From Candidatus Krumholzibacteriia bacterium (lineage in GTDB: Bacteria; Krumholzibacteriota; Krumholzibacteriia; LZORAL124-64-63): a stretch of DNA of 14,961 nucleotides. A program made the position numbers and the translations under genes. This document shows positions 1 through 6,784 of this stretch, piece after piece. Under the pieces are notes generated by a model that saw only the letters and a program-made list of their open reading frames with translations, searched no databases and was not told the origin of the DNA. The first letter of the stretch is position 1. The number at the start of each line of letters is the position of its first letter. Location of the stretch: NCBI GenBank assembly GCA_030590265.1, contig JAUUYW010000042.1, positions 1 to 14,961 of the forward strand, read 5' to 3'.

Positions 1-839
1 ACATGGCCGTCGTGCTCCACCATGCCGTCGGCGAAGATTCCCAGCCCCGTTACGCCCACGCTCTCCTCTTTCAGGTGTGTGTAGAAATGCATGCGGGAGG
101 TGGCCAGCCAGACGAAAAACGGCTTGTCGTCCTGGTTGCTGCGTTTGATGAAGTCCTTGGTCCGACTGATGAATTCCTCATCGGCGGTTTCCATGCGTTT
201 CTTGGTGAGGGGCCCGGTATCGACGATGGTCTGCTTGCCTACCTTGCCGAAACGAGGGTCAACCGTGGAGTCGTCCTTGTCGGTGGCCTTGCAGTCCAGC
301 ACTCCCCGGGGTCCTGTTCGTTTCCTGAACTCGGGGTCCTTGGGGTAGTCGGGGTTTTCGGGTTCTTCCTCGGCATTCAGGTGGTAGAGGTTGCCGAAGA
401 ACTCGTCGAACCCATGCATCGTGGGCAGGTAATCATTGCGGTCACCCAAGTGGTTTTTACCGAACTGAGCTGTGGCGTAACCCTCATTCTTGAGCAATTC
501 GGCGAGGGTTGGATCTTCTTTTTGCAGGCCCAGAGGGGATCCGGGAAAGCCGACTTTGGTCAGTCCTGTGCGAACCGGGTGCTGGCCAGTGATGAAGGCA
601 GAACGCCCAGCGGTGCAGCTCTGCTCCGCGTAGAAATCGGTAAACAACATCCCGCCATTGGCAATGCGGTCGATGTTGGGGGTTTGGTAACCGGCCAAAC
701 CACGACTGTAGGCACTCAGGTTGGTGATTCCCACGTCATCGGACATGATGACCAGGATGTTGGGTTTGTCTGCTGCAAGGGCCCCACTGGTCAGTCCCAG
801 TGTGACGAGGACAAACAGAATGGCATGGATTATTTTCAT
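1..839 (-). CDS. Exported arylsulfatase-type sulfatase, N-terminal part (cut by window edge)
   Basis: This is the first 279 codons of a type I (formylglycine) sulfatase, which hydrolyses sulfate esters in the periplasm or outside the cell. A signal peptide covers residues 1-23 (hydrophobic core ILFVLVTLGL, then GALAAD). It is followed by the family start PNILVIMSDDVG, with metal-binding Asp34 and Asp35. The modification motif is C75-T-A-G-R79, then SAFITGQHPVRTGL; Cys75 would become formylglycine. Pro is more usual than Ala at the third motif position. Further family motifs are PTLAELLKNEGYATAQFGKNHLGD and HGFDEFFGNLYHLNAEEEPE. The ATG at 839 has GAGGG upstream. The C-terminal half lies outside the window, so substrate class and length cannot be judged. 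The family is certain; the substrate is not. Confidence 0.93.
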   Translation of the reverse strand, partial: MKIIHAILFVLVTLGLTSGALAADKPNILVIMSDDVGITNLSAYSRGLAGYQTPNIDRIANGGMLFTDFYAEQSCTAGRSAFITGQHPVRTGLTKVGFPGSPLGLQKEDPTLAELLKNEGYATAQFGKNHLGDRNDYLPTMHGFDEFFGNLYHLNAEEEPENPDYPKDPEFRKRTGPRGVLDCKATDKDDSTVDPRFGKVGKQTIVDTGPLTKKRMETADEEFISRTKDFIKRSNQDDKPFFVWLATSRMHFYTHLKEESVGVTGLGIFADGMVEHDGH

Positions 840-1049
840 GATATTTTCCCTCAGAGATGGTGTGCCTTCCATTGATAAAGCGGTCAACCCGAACAATAAC
901 AATGGAATGAGGGATAATCTATAGAACCAAAGTATTATACCGTGCCACAGTCAACAGGGGATTCAAGGCGGTTCGAAGCAAGGCACGGAATTTGCGTGGA
1001 ATTTCAAATGTCAGTTGTGTCAGAAAACGATTCAGGGAAGGATGACCCG

Positions 1050-1430
1050 ATGCCAAGAACTATCATTCTACACATATTGTTGAGTTTTCTCTTTTTACTT
1101 CTTTCTTCCTCTGCTGTTTTTTCTTCTGAATGGGAAAGGCTTGGACAAAGGACCGTAAAGACAGGAACCAAAGTCGCCGATATTCCTGTCAATTCGGAAA
1201 CCCTGTTCCGGGAAATTAAGCTGACCATTGGCCACATTGGTATATATGTTCGAACAATTTCAGTTTATTGTGCCGATGGTGAGGTGATTGCGGTGGAAAT
1301 CAATAGTGCCATCAGTCCAAAGACCGATACCCATACAATTTTGTTACCCGACAAGGGGAAAATAATCAAGAAAGTGCGGTTCAATTATACTGCAAAAAAG
1401 CGATCCATTATTTCGCTTTATGCCAATTAG
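1050..1430 (+). CDS. Small secreted protein resembling DUF2541
   Basis: A 126-residue protein with a strong signal peptide (residues 1-26, MPRTIILHILLSFLFLLLSS) and a mature part of about 100 residues. The mature part starts EWERLGQRTVKTGTKVADIPV and has alternating beta-strand-like segments ending IIKKVRFNYTAKKRSIISLYA. The W..LG.R.V...D.I.V beginning and the I..V.F.Y end resemble the DUF2541 (YaaI-like) family as I recall it; this is pattern similarity only. The ATG at 1050 is chosen because GGGAAGG lies 8-12 bases upstream and the signal peptide begins there; the frame stays open back to about 942 but that part does not look coding. The gene is clearly AT-richer than its neighbours. No function is proposed. 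Confidence 0.75.
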   Translation: MPRTIILHILLSFLFLLLSSSAVFSSEWERLGQRTVKTGTKVADIPVNSETLFREIKLTIGHIGIYVRTISVYCADGEVIAVEINSAISPKTDTHTILLPDKGKIIKKVRFNYTAKKRSIISLYAN

Positions 1431-1475
1431 AATGCGGTTCCAACAACTAACATTTTCCGCGGCATAACCAAGGCT

Positions 1476-3314
1476 CTATATCGCATCAGTTTGAACCGCG
1501 TCCTCGAAGCATATTGGCAGCTTAAAACTCAACCGAGCCCCCCGGGTTTCAGGCATCGCCTGGATGCGGCCCCCGTGGGCTTCGATGATGCGCTGGCAAA
1601 TGGCCAACCCCATGCCCAGACCCTGTTCCTGGCTGCCGTGGCCGGCCTCAAATATTTTTAACTCCCCACCAAGGGCAATCCCGGGACCATTATCCACAAC
1701 ATCGACTCGCACATCATCCCCATCGCGGATGCAGGAAACGCAGATGACAGGGTCAGACACGTGCCCGGAGGTCAGGGCCTGCATGGCATTGCGCACAAGA
1801 TTCAGCATGACCTGTTGGATGTCGACCAGGCCCGCCACAACCGGCAATGATTCATCCCCTAGGTCACGCCGCAGAACAATGCCGCGGGCGTGCAACTCGG
1901 CTTCACAAATTTCCAGCACCTCGTTCACTGGTCCGCGGATGTCGAAGGATTCGTGCACCACCTGGCCCCTTGTCACCATGGCCCGCAATCGTTGCAGAAT
2001 GGTGGCGGCTCGTTTGTCGTCGCGCACAATCAATTCCATCACTTCAGCGGCCTGGGCATGACGGGGCGGATCACTGGCCAGATAACGCTGCACCGTGCGG
2101 GCGTTGGCCAGAACGGCTCCCAATGGTTGGTTCAATTCATGGGCCAGGGCCGTGGCAAATTCTCCCAGGATATTGGCGCGGGCCTTTCGGTCTATAGCCT
2201 GCCGGGCCAGCTCCAGGGAGGCCTTGGCTTCAAGCTCTTTCGTCACATCAGCACCGATGGTCAGCAGGCCGTCATATTCATTGTCAGGGGTCAATAGCGG
2301 CACTGTGGACCAGTCAAAGGTCAGCAGTTTGCCGGTTTTGGTGGTCACCTTCCAGCGGCCGTGCGGTCGTGGGCCTTCCGGGCCGCTGGATGCAACCAAG
2401 CGCAGCAACAGCTCGTTTCGCTGCTCAGCACTGACCAAATCACCCAACGGACGGCCCACGATAGCAGTTGCCAAATACCCGGTGGTGCGGCAAAAGAAAG
2501 GATTGGCGTACCGCAACAGTCCATCGGCATCCACTTCGAGGACTGCCAGGTGCACGCTGTCCAGCAAGGACTCCCAACGCCGACGTCCGGCTTCCATCTC
2601 GCGGGCAAAACGCAGGGCCAGGGCCGCGTCATGAGCCATTTGGTGGCTAAGCGTGACCACAATTCCGATGAAAGCGATGCTGATCATGAAAGGAGTCTTC
2701 ACGATGCCGGCATCCACCAAGGGTGTATGGATCCCTGCCAAAACTATGAAACCCAGGATGGAACCACCAACGATGGCCGCCTGCCGATGCCGGCGTTGGT
2801 GCCAGGCCCGCCAGGTGGCGTCGGCGGTGTAGATGATGATCAGGACGGTGACCAGGTCGGCCAGGAATTTGAAGCGGTTAGCGGGACCGACGGCCAATAC
2901 GAAGTCTTCACCCCAGAAGGTCGTCAGAGGGAGCAGGGCATCGACCGAAGCGTAGGTCAGGCTGGCTGGTGAGACCAGATTGACCACCGACAGGAAACTC
3001 CAAAGCCCTGTGATGATCAGTAAAAGTGAGCGACGGGCCGTGCCCAACATCAGATGGACAACCCACACCATCGACACCAGGGTCACGGCGATGGTTAAGT
3101 TTCCCAGGAATGCCAGGGTAATGAATCCGTCAATCGAAGCAGACTTCATCAGACCCAATTCGACCATTGCGTTGGCACCGGCGGCCACCGCCATCACCGC
3201 GACCACCAGGTTCAGGCGTCTCGTGCGATCATGCCACCACACAAGCGCATGCATCTGGCCGATGACCAGGCATGCAGCAGAGAGCATGGACCAGATGATT
3301 GTCAGTAAACTCAA
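1476..3314 (-). CDS. Membrane sensor histidine kinase (7TM-PAS-HisKA-HATPase)
   Basis: A 612-residue sensor kinase. About seven hydrophobic helices fill residues 1-225 and fit the HisKA_7TM type of sensor region. A PAS domain follows at about 245-365 (LLDSVHLAVLEVDADGLLRYAN, ending LLTIGADVTKELEAK). The dimerisation domain carries the phospho-acceptor His392 in ALAHELNQPLGA. The ATPase domain has the N box LNLVRNAMQAL (Asn509), G1 DNGPGI (541-546) and G2 GLGMGLAI (565-572). The core belongs to the FixL/TodS-like HPK4 group, whose partners are usually FixJ/NarL-type regulators. The start is TTG at 3314, supported by GGAG six bases upstream. No regulator gene adjoins it, so it is an orphan here; the regulator ending at 13463 is of the right class but unproven as partner. 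The small exported-protein gene converges on its 3' end with a 45-base gap. Confidence 0.93.
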   Translation of the reverse strand: MSLLTIIWSMLSAACLVIGQMHALVWWHDRTRRLNLVVAVMAVAAGANAMVELGLMKSASIDGFITLAFLGNLTIAVTLVSMVWVVHLMLGTARRSLLLIITGLWSFLSVVNLVSPASLTYASVDALLPLTTFWGEDFVLAVGPANRFKFLADLVTVLIIIYTADATWRAWHQRRHRQAAIVGGSILGFIVLAGIHTPLVDAGIVKTPFMISIAFIGIVVTLSHQMAHDAALALRFAREMEAGRRRWESLLDSVHLAVLEVDADGLLRYANPFFCRTTGYLATAIVGRPLGDLVSAEQRNELLLRLVASSGPEGPRPHGRWKVTTKTGKLLTFDWSTVPLLTPDNEYDGLLTIGADVTKELEAKASLELARQAIDRKARANILGEFATALAHELNQPLGAVLANARTVQRYLASDPPRHAQAAEVMELIVRDDKRAATILQRLRAMVTRGQVVHESFDIRGPVNEVLEICEAELHARGIVLRRDLGDESLPVVAGLVDIQQVMLNLVRNAMQALTSGHVSDPVICVSCIRDGDDVRVDVVDNGPGIALGGELKIFEAGHGSQEQGLGMGLAICQRIIEAHGGRIQAMPETRGARLSFKLPICFEDAVQTDAI

Positions 3315-3371
3315 GCCGTTCTCCGGATATTTTGGCAGCAGATGGGCTTTGGTTTCGCGGGCATTGTATCA

Positions 3372-3393
3372 TTAGTAACGATTTTTTTACTAA
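3372..3393. repeat. 7-bp inverted repeat in divergent intergenic region
   Basis: TTAGTAA (3372-3378) and TTACTAA (3387-3393) form perfect 7-bp arms around an 8-base T-rich loop. The repeat lies 58 bases upstream of the kinase TTG and 126 bases upstream of the CxxCH-protein ATG. It could be an operator or a leader hairpin for the kinase transcript. An AT-only stem of this size may also be chance. Confidence 0.35.
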
Positions 3394-3416
3394 GGAAGTC
3401 TTCAATAAATAATAAA

Positions 3417-3431
3417 ATACCAAAATGGTAT
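3417..3431. promoter_or_regulatory. Operator-like palindrome ATACCAAAATGGTAT
   Basis: Perfect 6-bp arms ATACCA and TGGTAT flank a central AAA. The palindrome sits between the divergent kinase and CxxCH-protein genes, about 100 bases from each start. ATGGTA recurs 12 bases further on (3425-3430 and 3437-3442), which is just over one helical turn. Size and symmetry suit a dimeric regulator, but no such regulator is identified. Confidence 0.4.
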
Positions 3432-3518
3432 GGATTATGGTAGACTGCCGAATGAAATATCAGACAGCACTAGATTCCAGTTGACCAGGAAAACATTGAA
3501 TCCTTGGGAGGACTCAAA

Positions 3519-4400
3519 ATGAAAAATCGACAATGCAACCGCTCCGGCCCCTCAGCCCTTGCGCTGACCATGGTGGCCATGATTCTGTGCCTGAGTGTGG
3601 GACTTGCCGCAGCCTATTCCGGCGGCCCGCCCAATGGCCGAACCGATGCCCCAGGTGAAGGAAATTGCACCGGCTGCCATTCTACCTTTCCCCTGAATTC
3701 AGGCAGCGGAACCTTGGGCGTCTCGGGTTTGAGTGGATTGTACGATGCCGACCAGGATTATGACCTGCTGGTCAGCCTGGATGATCCCGACGCCAGTCGC
3801 TGGGGTTTTGAATTCACAATTATTGGTGATGACGGTGAAGAAATTGGCTCCCTCATGAGCCTTGACGGCCACACTCAAACTTCATCCACAGCCACCCGCA
3901 CTTACGCCAAACACACATCTGCCGGCACCCAGAACGGGACCACCGGTGGCGTGACCTGGACCGTGCGCTGGACCGCGCCGGCCGCTGGTAGCGGAGATGC
4001 CACCATCTACATTGCCGGCAACGCAGCAAATGGAAACTTCAGCACCAGTGGAGATTATATTTACACCATCAGCGAGACCTGGGCCGAGAACAGCGTATCT
4101 GCAGCGCCCATGCCAATGTTGGCTGGTGCCGAGTTGAAACCCAACTTTCCCAACCCCTTCAACCCCCGCACCACCATCGCCTACGAGCTGGCCAGCACGA
4201 AATCCGTTCGTGTGACCATCTACAGTTTGAGTGGTCGTCTGGTGCGCACTCTGGTGGATGGAACCCGTGATGAAGGCCGCCACGAAGTGCAATGGGACGG
4301 TATGGACAACCATGGGCTGGCAACACCTTCGGGAACCTATTTCTATCGCCTGCAGGCAGGTGGGGTGGATCAGACACGATCCATGGTTTTGGTCCGGTAA
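3519..4400 (+). CDS. Exported CxxCH / choice-of-anchor V protein with FlgD-like C-terminal domain
   Basis: A 293-residue exported protein with a signal peptide at residues 1-32. The mature N-terminus APGEGNCTGCHS holds one CxxCH motif (Cys50, Cys53, His54), the c-type haem attachment signature. A beta-rich domain at about 60-188 follows (WGFEFTII, YAKHTSAGT, VTWTVRWTAPAAGSGDATIYIAGNAANGN, GDYIYT), matching the Reeler-like choice-of-anchor V family. Residues 208-293 (NFPNPFNPRTTIAYEL, VTIYSLSGRLVRTL, PSGTYFYRLQAGG, MVLVR) form a FlgD-like Ig / T9SS type A-style domain typical of secreted or surface-anchored FCB proteins. The ATG at 3519 is chosen because GGGAGGA lies six bases upstream. Haem binding is inferred from the motif; His132 could be a distal ligand. 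Its exact role is unknown. Confidence 0.88.
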   Translation: MKNRQCNRSGPSALALTMVAMILCLSVGLAAAYSGGPPNGRTDAPGEGNCTGCHSTFPLNSGSGTLGVSGLSGLYDADQDYDLLVSLDDPDASRWGFEFTIIGDDGEEIGSLMSLDGHTQTSSTATRTYAKHTSAGTQNGTTGGVTWTVRWTAPAAGSGDATIYIAGNAANGNFSTSGDYIYTISETWAENSVSAAPMPMLAGAELKPNFPNPFNPRTTIAYELASTKSVRVTIYSLSGRLVRTLVDGTRDEGRHEVQWDGMDNHGLATPSGTYFYRLQAGGVDQTRSMVLVR

Positions 4401-4422
4401 TCGGGGTTCAAGATTGGGTTAT

Positions 4423-4451
4423 TTGACAGGGTAACGGAGATTCCGTAGCGT
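4423..4451 (+). promoter_or_regulatory. Candidate sigma70-type promoter for intergenic transcript
   Basis: A consensus TTGACA -35 box at 4423-4428 is followed by a 17-base spacer and TAGCGT at 4446-4451. That -10 keeps only the three most conserved positions (T1, A2, T6). It begins 22 bases after the stop of the CxxCH-protein gene and points at the hairpin-rich stretch ending in the terminator. The weak -10 keeps confidence low. Confidence 0.35.
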
Positions 4452-4618
4452 CAGATCAAAGGTTGGGAAACAGCCTTTGACATCTGCGGGGCTTCGTCCC
4501 AAATCGCGGCCGGAGCTGTTCTTGGCAGCTAGTTTGCCCACCGGTCACGAACAGGCCCCGCACCTATTTTCAAAAAAAGTAAGGACCAACCCCGTGAAGG
4601 GTTGGTCCTTGTTTTTTT
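4452..4618 (+). ncRNA. Candidate small RNA or structured 3' UTR
   Basis: No credible gene occupies the roughly 300 bases between 4400 and 4704. What is present is a run of pairing elements. First, an imperfect hairpin at 4452-4486 (CAGAT.CAAAGG against CCTTTG..ATCTG). Second, a domain closed by the 7-bp stem GCGGGGC/GCCCCGC (4486-4492 with 4555-4561), enclosing AGCTG-7-CAGCT (4514-4530). Third, a perfect terminator. With the candidate promoter just upstream this would give an RNA of roughly 160 nt. It could equally be the 3' UTR of the preceding gene. It resembles no RNA family I recognise. Confidence 0.3.
4572..4618. terminator. Strong bidirectional Rho-independent terminator
   Basis: A perfect 12-bp stem (AAGGACCAACCC at 4581-4592 with GGGTTGGTCCTT at 4599-4610) closes a 6-base loop CGTGAA. 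Seven T follow at 4612-4618 and seven A precede at 4572-4578, so it can stop transcription from both sides. It separates the plus-strand CxxCH-protein gene from the converging minus-strand cheY-cheX operon. Confidence 0.92.
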
Positions 4619-4703
4619 GGTTGGGCTGTTTTCTGAACATCGCCGGGAGGCGAGGGCGAAATCCAGGATTCAACTTTCACCAATTATTGCTCCAGAAAAA
4701 TAC

Positions 4704-5186
4704 CTAAGGCGCAATCAGCGTCAGAGTACCTGTTCCAAAAGCAGTTTCACCAACATAGTCGACCCGTTTCGACGGTTTGAGCACCCAGGCGACAAAGTCA
4801 TCCGGACTCGGCACCTGATAAGGGAAAGTCTGGGTGGGTGCCACATGGGGATTCAGGTCAATGTTGTTGTACAGCGTCCGCAGGTTGTTGATCACCTCGG
4901 TGACGGCTTCGACCACTGGCTCTTCGGCCTGGCCGCTTTTGAACTGGTCCATCAGCGTTGCTTCGGGCAACAGGATCAGCTTGCCGCCGATGTACAGCGT
5001 GGCTGCCAGGTCGGTGATGATGGCGCCTTCGATGGCGTTATCCCGTCCCTGCAGGAATGTGATGTAGGTTCCAGGAGTTGGCTGTGCCAAATCCCAGCCT
5101 TCACCGATCTTGAACACTGGTTTCTCATCAATGAGAAGACCCACCAGATCCAGGATTTCTTTGGATTCAGGCAATGTGACCGTCAC
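4704..5186 (-). CDS. Divergent CheX-like protein, third gene of cheY-cheX operon
   Basis: A 160-residue soluble protein, not assignable by itself. Its middle follows the CheC/CheX/FliY pattern: EGAIITDLAATLYIGGKLILLP (residues 53-74), then an acidic helix with VVEAVTEVINNL, giving Glu97-x-x-Asn100 as in the phosphatase motif ExxN. The last 50 residues (VPSPDDFVAWVLKPSKRVDY, GETAFGTGTLTLIA) would be closing strands. The start is GTG at 5186, 5 bases after the cheX stop, with the ribosome site AGGAAGGG overlapping the end of cheX, so the two are translated in step. Membership of the CheX fold is inferred from pattern and context; it could instead be a scaffold or FliN-like partner. Confidence 0.75.
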   Translation of the reverse strand: MTVTLPESKEILDLVGLLIDEKPVFKIGEGWDLAQPTPGTYITFLQGRDNAIEGAIITDLAATLYIGGKLILLPEATLMDQFKSGQAEEPVVEAVTEVINNLRTLYNNIDLNPHVAPTQTFPYQVPSPDDFVAWVLKPSKRVDYVGETAFGTGTLTLIAP

Positions 5187-5191
5187 GACTT

Positions 5192-6250
5192 TTACCCTTC
5201 CTGCCAGATGATGACGACATGGGCTTCCAGGCCATCCGCACCACGAATGGTTTGGGCCATACCCTGCACGCCTCTGGCAAAAAATTCAATGCAACTGCCA
5301 CCCTCCATGAACAGCGGCAAACCGAGTTGGACTGCTTGCCCGGCCTTGGCCCGGCTGGATTTCAGGACCCCGGCCGCCACGTTGGCGATTTCGCCCACGG
5401 CATCGGCCATGTCGGCCATTTCGGGATCTTCATCAGATTCCATTTGGAACATGGCCCGGGTCAATTGGGCGCAACTTTTCTTGTTGGCCATGACAGCCAG
5501 TTGCCAGCCGCCATTAGCGGCAGTCAGGGCAATGGCGCTGCCAAAATCAACACTGGCTTCGCGGGGGTCCGAAGGATTGGGATCGACATCCAATGGGACG
5601 TCCAGCTGAATGGCGCAAGTGTCGACCACGGCCTTGACCGCTTCCTGCAAAACCTGTGCAGGGACGCTTACGTTGGTAGTTTCTACAGTATTTGTACTCA
5701 TTTGCTGTGTGCCTCCAGCATTTTCGCTGTACTGCCAGACCAAGATGACCTGAAGGCTGACGCCATCGGGTCCTTTGAGTTTCTGGGCAATTGCGTTGAC
5801 TCCACGAGGGAAAAAAGTGAGCCAGCCGTTGCCCTTGAAAAAGGTGGGCAATCCCAGCTGGTACCATTCATCGGCGCTTTTTTCCCGTTTGGCCTTCCAT
5901 ACTCCGGCGGCCACATTGGGAATTTCGTTCAGGGCGTCACCCATATCTTCCATGGTGAGTTCTTCGTCCTCTTCCATGGCGAACAGGTTTCGCGTCAAAT
6001 GTTGAGCGGTATGATCATCGAAAGCCGTAGCATACTGATAGCATAGTTCTTCGTTGGTGAGAGCGACGGTGCTACCGTAGAGAACATCTTCCGGGTTGGG
6101 GATGCCGGGCATACCGTCTAATTCCAGCTCCAATTGGAACTGGGTAGAGAAGGTGTGCTTGCAAGCGTCCACCGCTTCCTTCAGGGCCTCCATTTTGGAC
6201 ATCATGTCCGTGGGGTCTTCGGCTCTTCTGATGTGTTTGATGGCTGTCAC
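5192..6250 (-). CDS. Tandem CheX-domain protein (CheY-P phosphatase family)
   Basis: A 352-residue cytoplasmic protein with two fused CheX-like domains, about 15-175 and 195-352, joined by a short polar linker (about 175-195). CheX dephosphorylates CheY-P using a Glu and an Asn in an ExxN motif. Both copies keep it: ALNEIPNVAAGVW (Glu109, Asn112) and AVGEIANVAAGVL (Glu287, Asn290). Each copy has the matching downstream pattern LGLP.F..G ... FF.RGV..(I/M)AQ and ends on a beta strand (VILVWQ, HVVIIWQ). T. maritima CheX is one domain that dimerises, so the fusion may be a built-in dimer. The start is GTG at 6250; its GTGA overlaps the TGA stop of the cheY-like gene by 4 bases. The two halves differ clearly, so the duplication is not recent. 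Confidence 0.88.
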   Translation of the reverse strand: MTAIKHIRRAEDPTDMMSKMEALKEAVDACKHTFSTQFQLELELDGMPGIPNPEDVLYGSTVALTNEELCYQYATAFDDHTAQHLTRNLFAMEEDEELTMEDMGDALNEIPNVAAGVWKAKREKSADEWYQLGLPTFFKGNGWLTFFPRGVNAIAQKLKGPDGVSLQVILVWQYSENAGGTQQMSTNTVETTNVSVPAQVLQEAVKAVVDTCAIQLDVPLDVDPNPSDPREASVDFGSAIALTAANGGWQLAVMANKKSCAQLTRAMFQMESDEDPEMADMADAVGEIANVAAGVLKSSRAKAGQAVQLGLPLFMEGGSCIEFFARGVQGMAQTIRGADGLEAHVVIIWQEG

Positions 6251-6609
6251 GATACGAATGCCCCTAACACCTGGGCCATGTCGTCGGCGGTGAAAGGTTT
6301 GGCCAAGAGGAACATGGCGCCGCCTTCCGTCGCCTGGTCGACCATTTCCTTGGTGCTTTCAGACGTTACGAATCCAAATGGAATTTCAATACCTTCGGCG
6401 TTCAAGGCCGTCAGGAATTCGATCCCCGTCATGATCGGCATGTGCCAATCAGAAAGAATCAGATCAGGGTTTTCGGCTTTGGTGACTTCGAGGGCTTCCT
6501 GGCCGTTTTCGGCCTCCACGATGTCGTGACCGGTGAAGCCGGCCTGCCTGATCGTCCGTGAGACGATGCGGCGCATGGCACGAGAATCGTCTACGACCAG
6601 AATCTTCAT
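6247..6609 (-). CDS. Single-domain response regulator, CheY-like
   Basis: A complete 120-residue receiver domain with no output domain. The acidic pocket is Asp7/Asp8 (LVVDDS), the phospho-acceptor is Asp54 (LILSDWHMP), and the switch residues are Thr82 (FVTSES) and Lys104 (AKPF). The sequence VVDDSRAMRRIVSRTIRQAGF and the DWHMP motif are those of chemotaxis CheY proteins. The ATG at 6609 has AAGGAG six bases upstream. It is the first gene of the operon and overlaps the CheX gene by 4 bases, so CheX is its likely phosphatase. No CheA, CheW, receptor or flagellar gene is present nearby, so its kinase is encoded elsewhere. Confidence 0.93.
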   Translation of the reverse strand: MKILVVDDSRAMRRIVSRTIRQAGFTGHDIVEAENGQEALEVTKAENPDLILSDWHMPIMTGIEFLTALNAEGIEIPFGFVTSESTKEMVDQATEGGAMFLLAKPFTADDMAQVLGAFVS

Positions 6610-6720
6610 TACGCTCTCCTTTTGAGATAGTGCCTGATCACCTGGCTCTGTTGAGGTAACCCTCTGCCAGGATAATCGTTGAATGATCTGGGTGGTTTTT
6701 ACAGCCCAAATACAACTATT

Positions 6721-6747
6721 TCATCGGGAGAAAAAAACAAGAGTTAA
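6721..6747 (-). promoter_or_regulatory. Possible sigma28 (FliA)-type promoter for cheY-cheX operon
   Basis: Reading the minus strand, TTAACTCT (6747-6740) is followed by exactly 11 bases and CCCGATGA (6728-6721). This compares with the FliA consensus TAAAGTTT-N11-GCCGATAA, at 5 of 8 and 6 of 8 matches. It lies about 112 bases upstream of the cheY ATG, in the 175-base gap after thiI. Chemotaxis genes are often FliA-controlled, which makes it worth noting, but the match is partial. The same bases also form an AT-only inverted repeat (AAAAAACA/TGTTTTTT). Confidence 0.25.
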
Positions 6748-6784
6748 GTGTTTTTTGGCGAGAACCGCGGATTATCCCCTGTGG

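Noticed and set aside
3..875. Long open frame on the plus strand opposite the sulfatase
   Set aside because: It is the mirror of a strongly conserved enzyme in GC-rich codons and resembles no protein; its lower part has no start or ribosome site of note.
934..939. TATAAT on the minus strand upstream of the sulfatase
   Set aside because: No -35 box at 16-18 bases; the only TTGACT is 9 bases away. The rest of the 210-base gap shows nothing clear.
1434..1499. GCGGTTC / GAACCGC 7-bp inverted repeat across the convergent gene ends
   Set aside because: The arms are 52 bases apart with no T tract; expected by chance at this spacing.
4486..4561. tRNA-like shape: 7-bp closing stem and a 5-bp/7-base hairpin that would show anticodon CTT
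   Set aside because: There is no T-loop (GTTCRA), the bases before the closing stem do not form a T arm, and no D arm pairs. Likely chance or a different RNA fold.
4477..4707. Open frame of 76 codons running through the terminator
   Set aside because: It crosses a perfect Rho-independent terminator, has no ribosome site and no protein-like pattern.
6732..6756. AAAAAACA/TGTTTTTT stem as a terminator for thiI
   Set aside because: The stem is almost only A-T pairs with a 9-base loop, too weak to be called a terminator with confidence.
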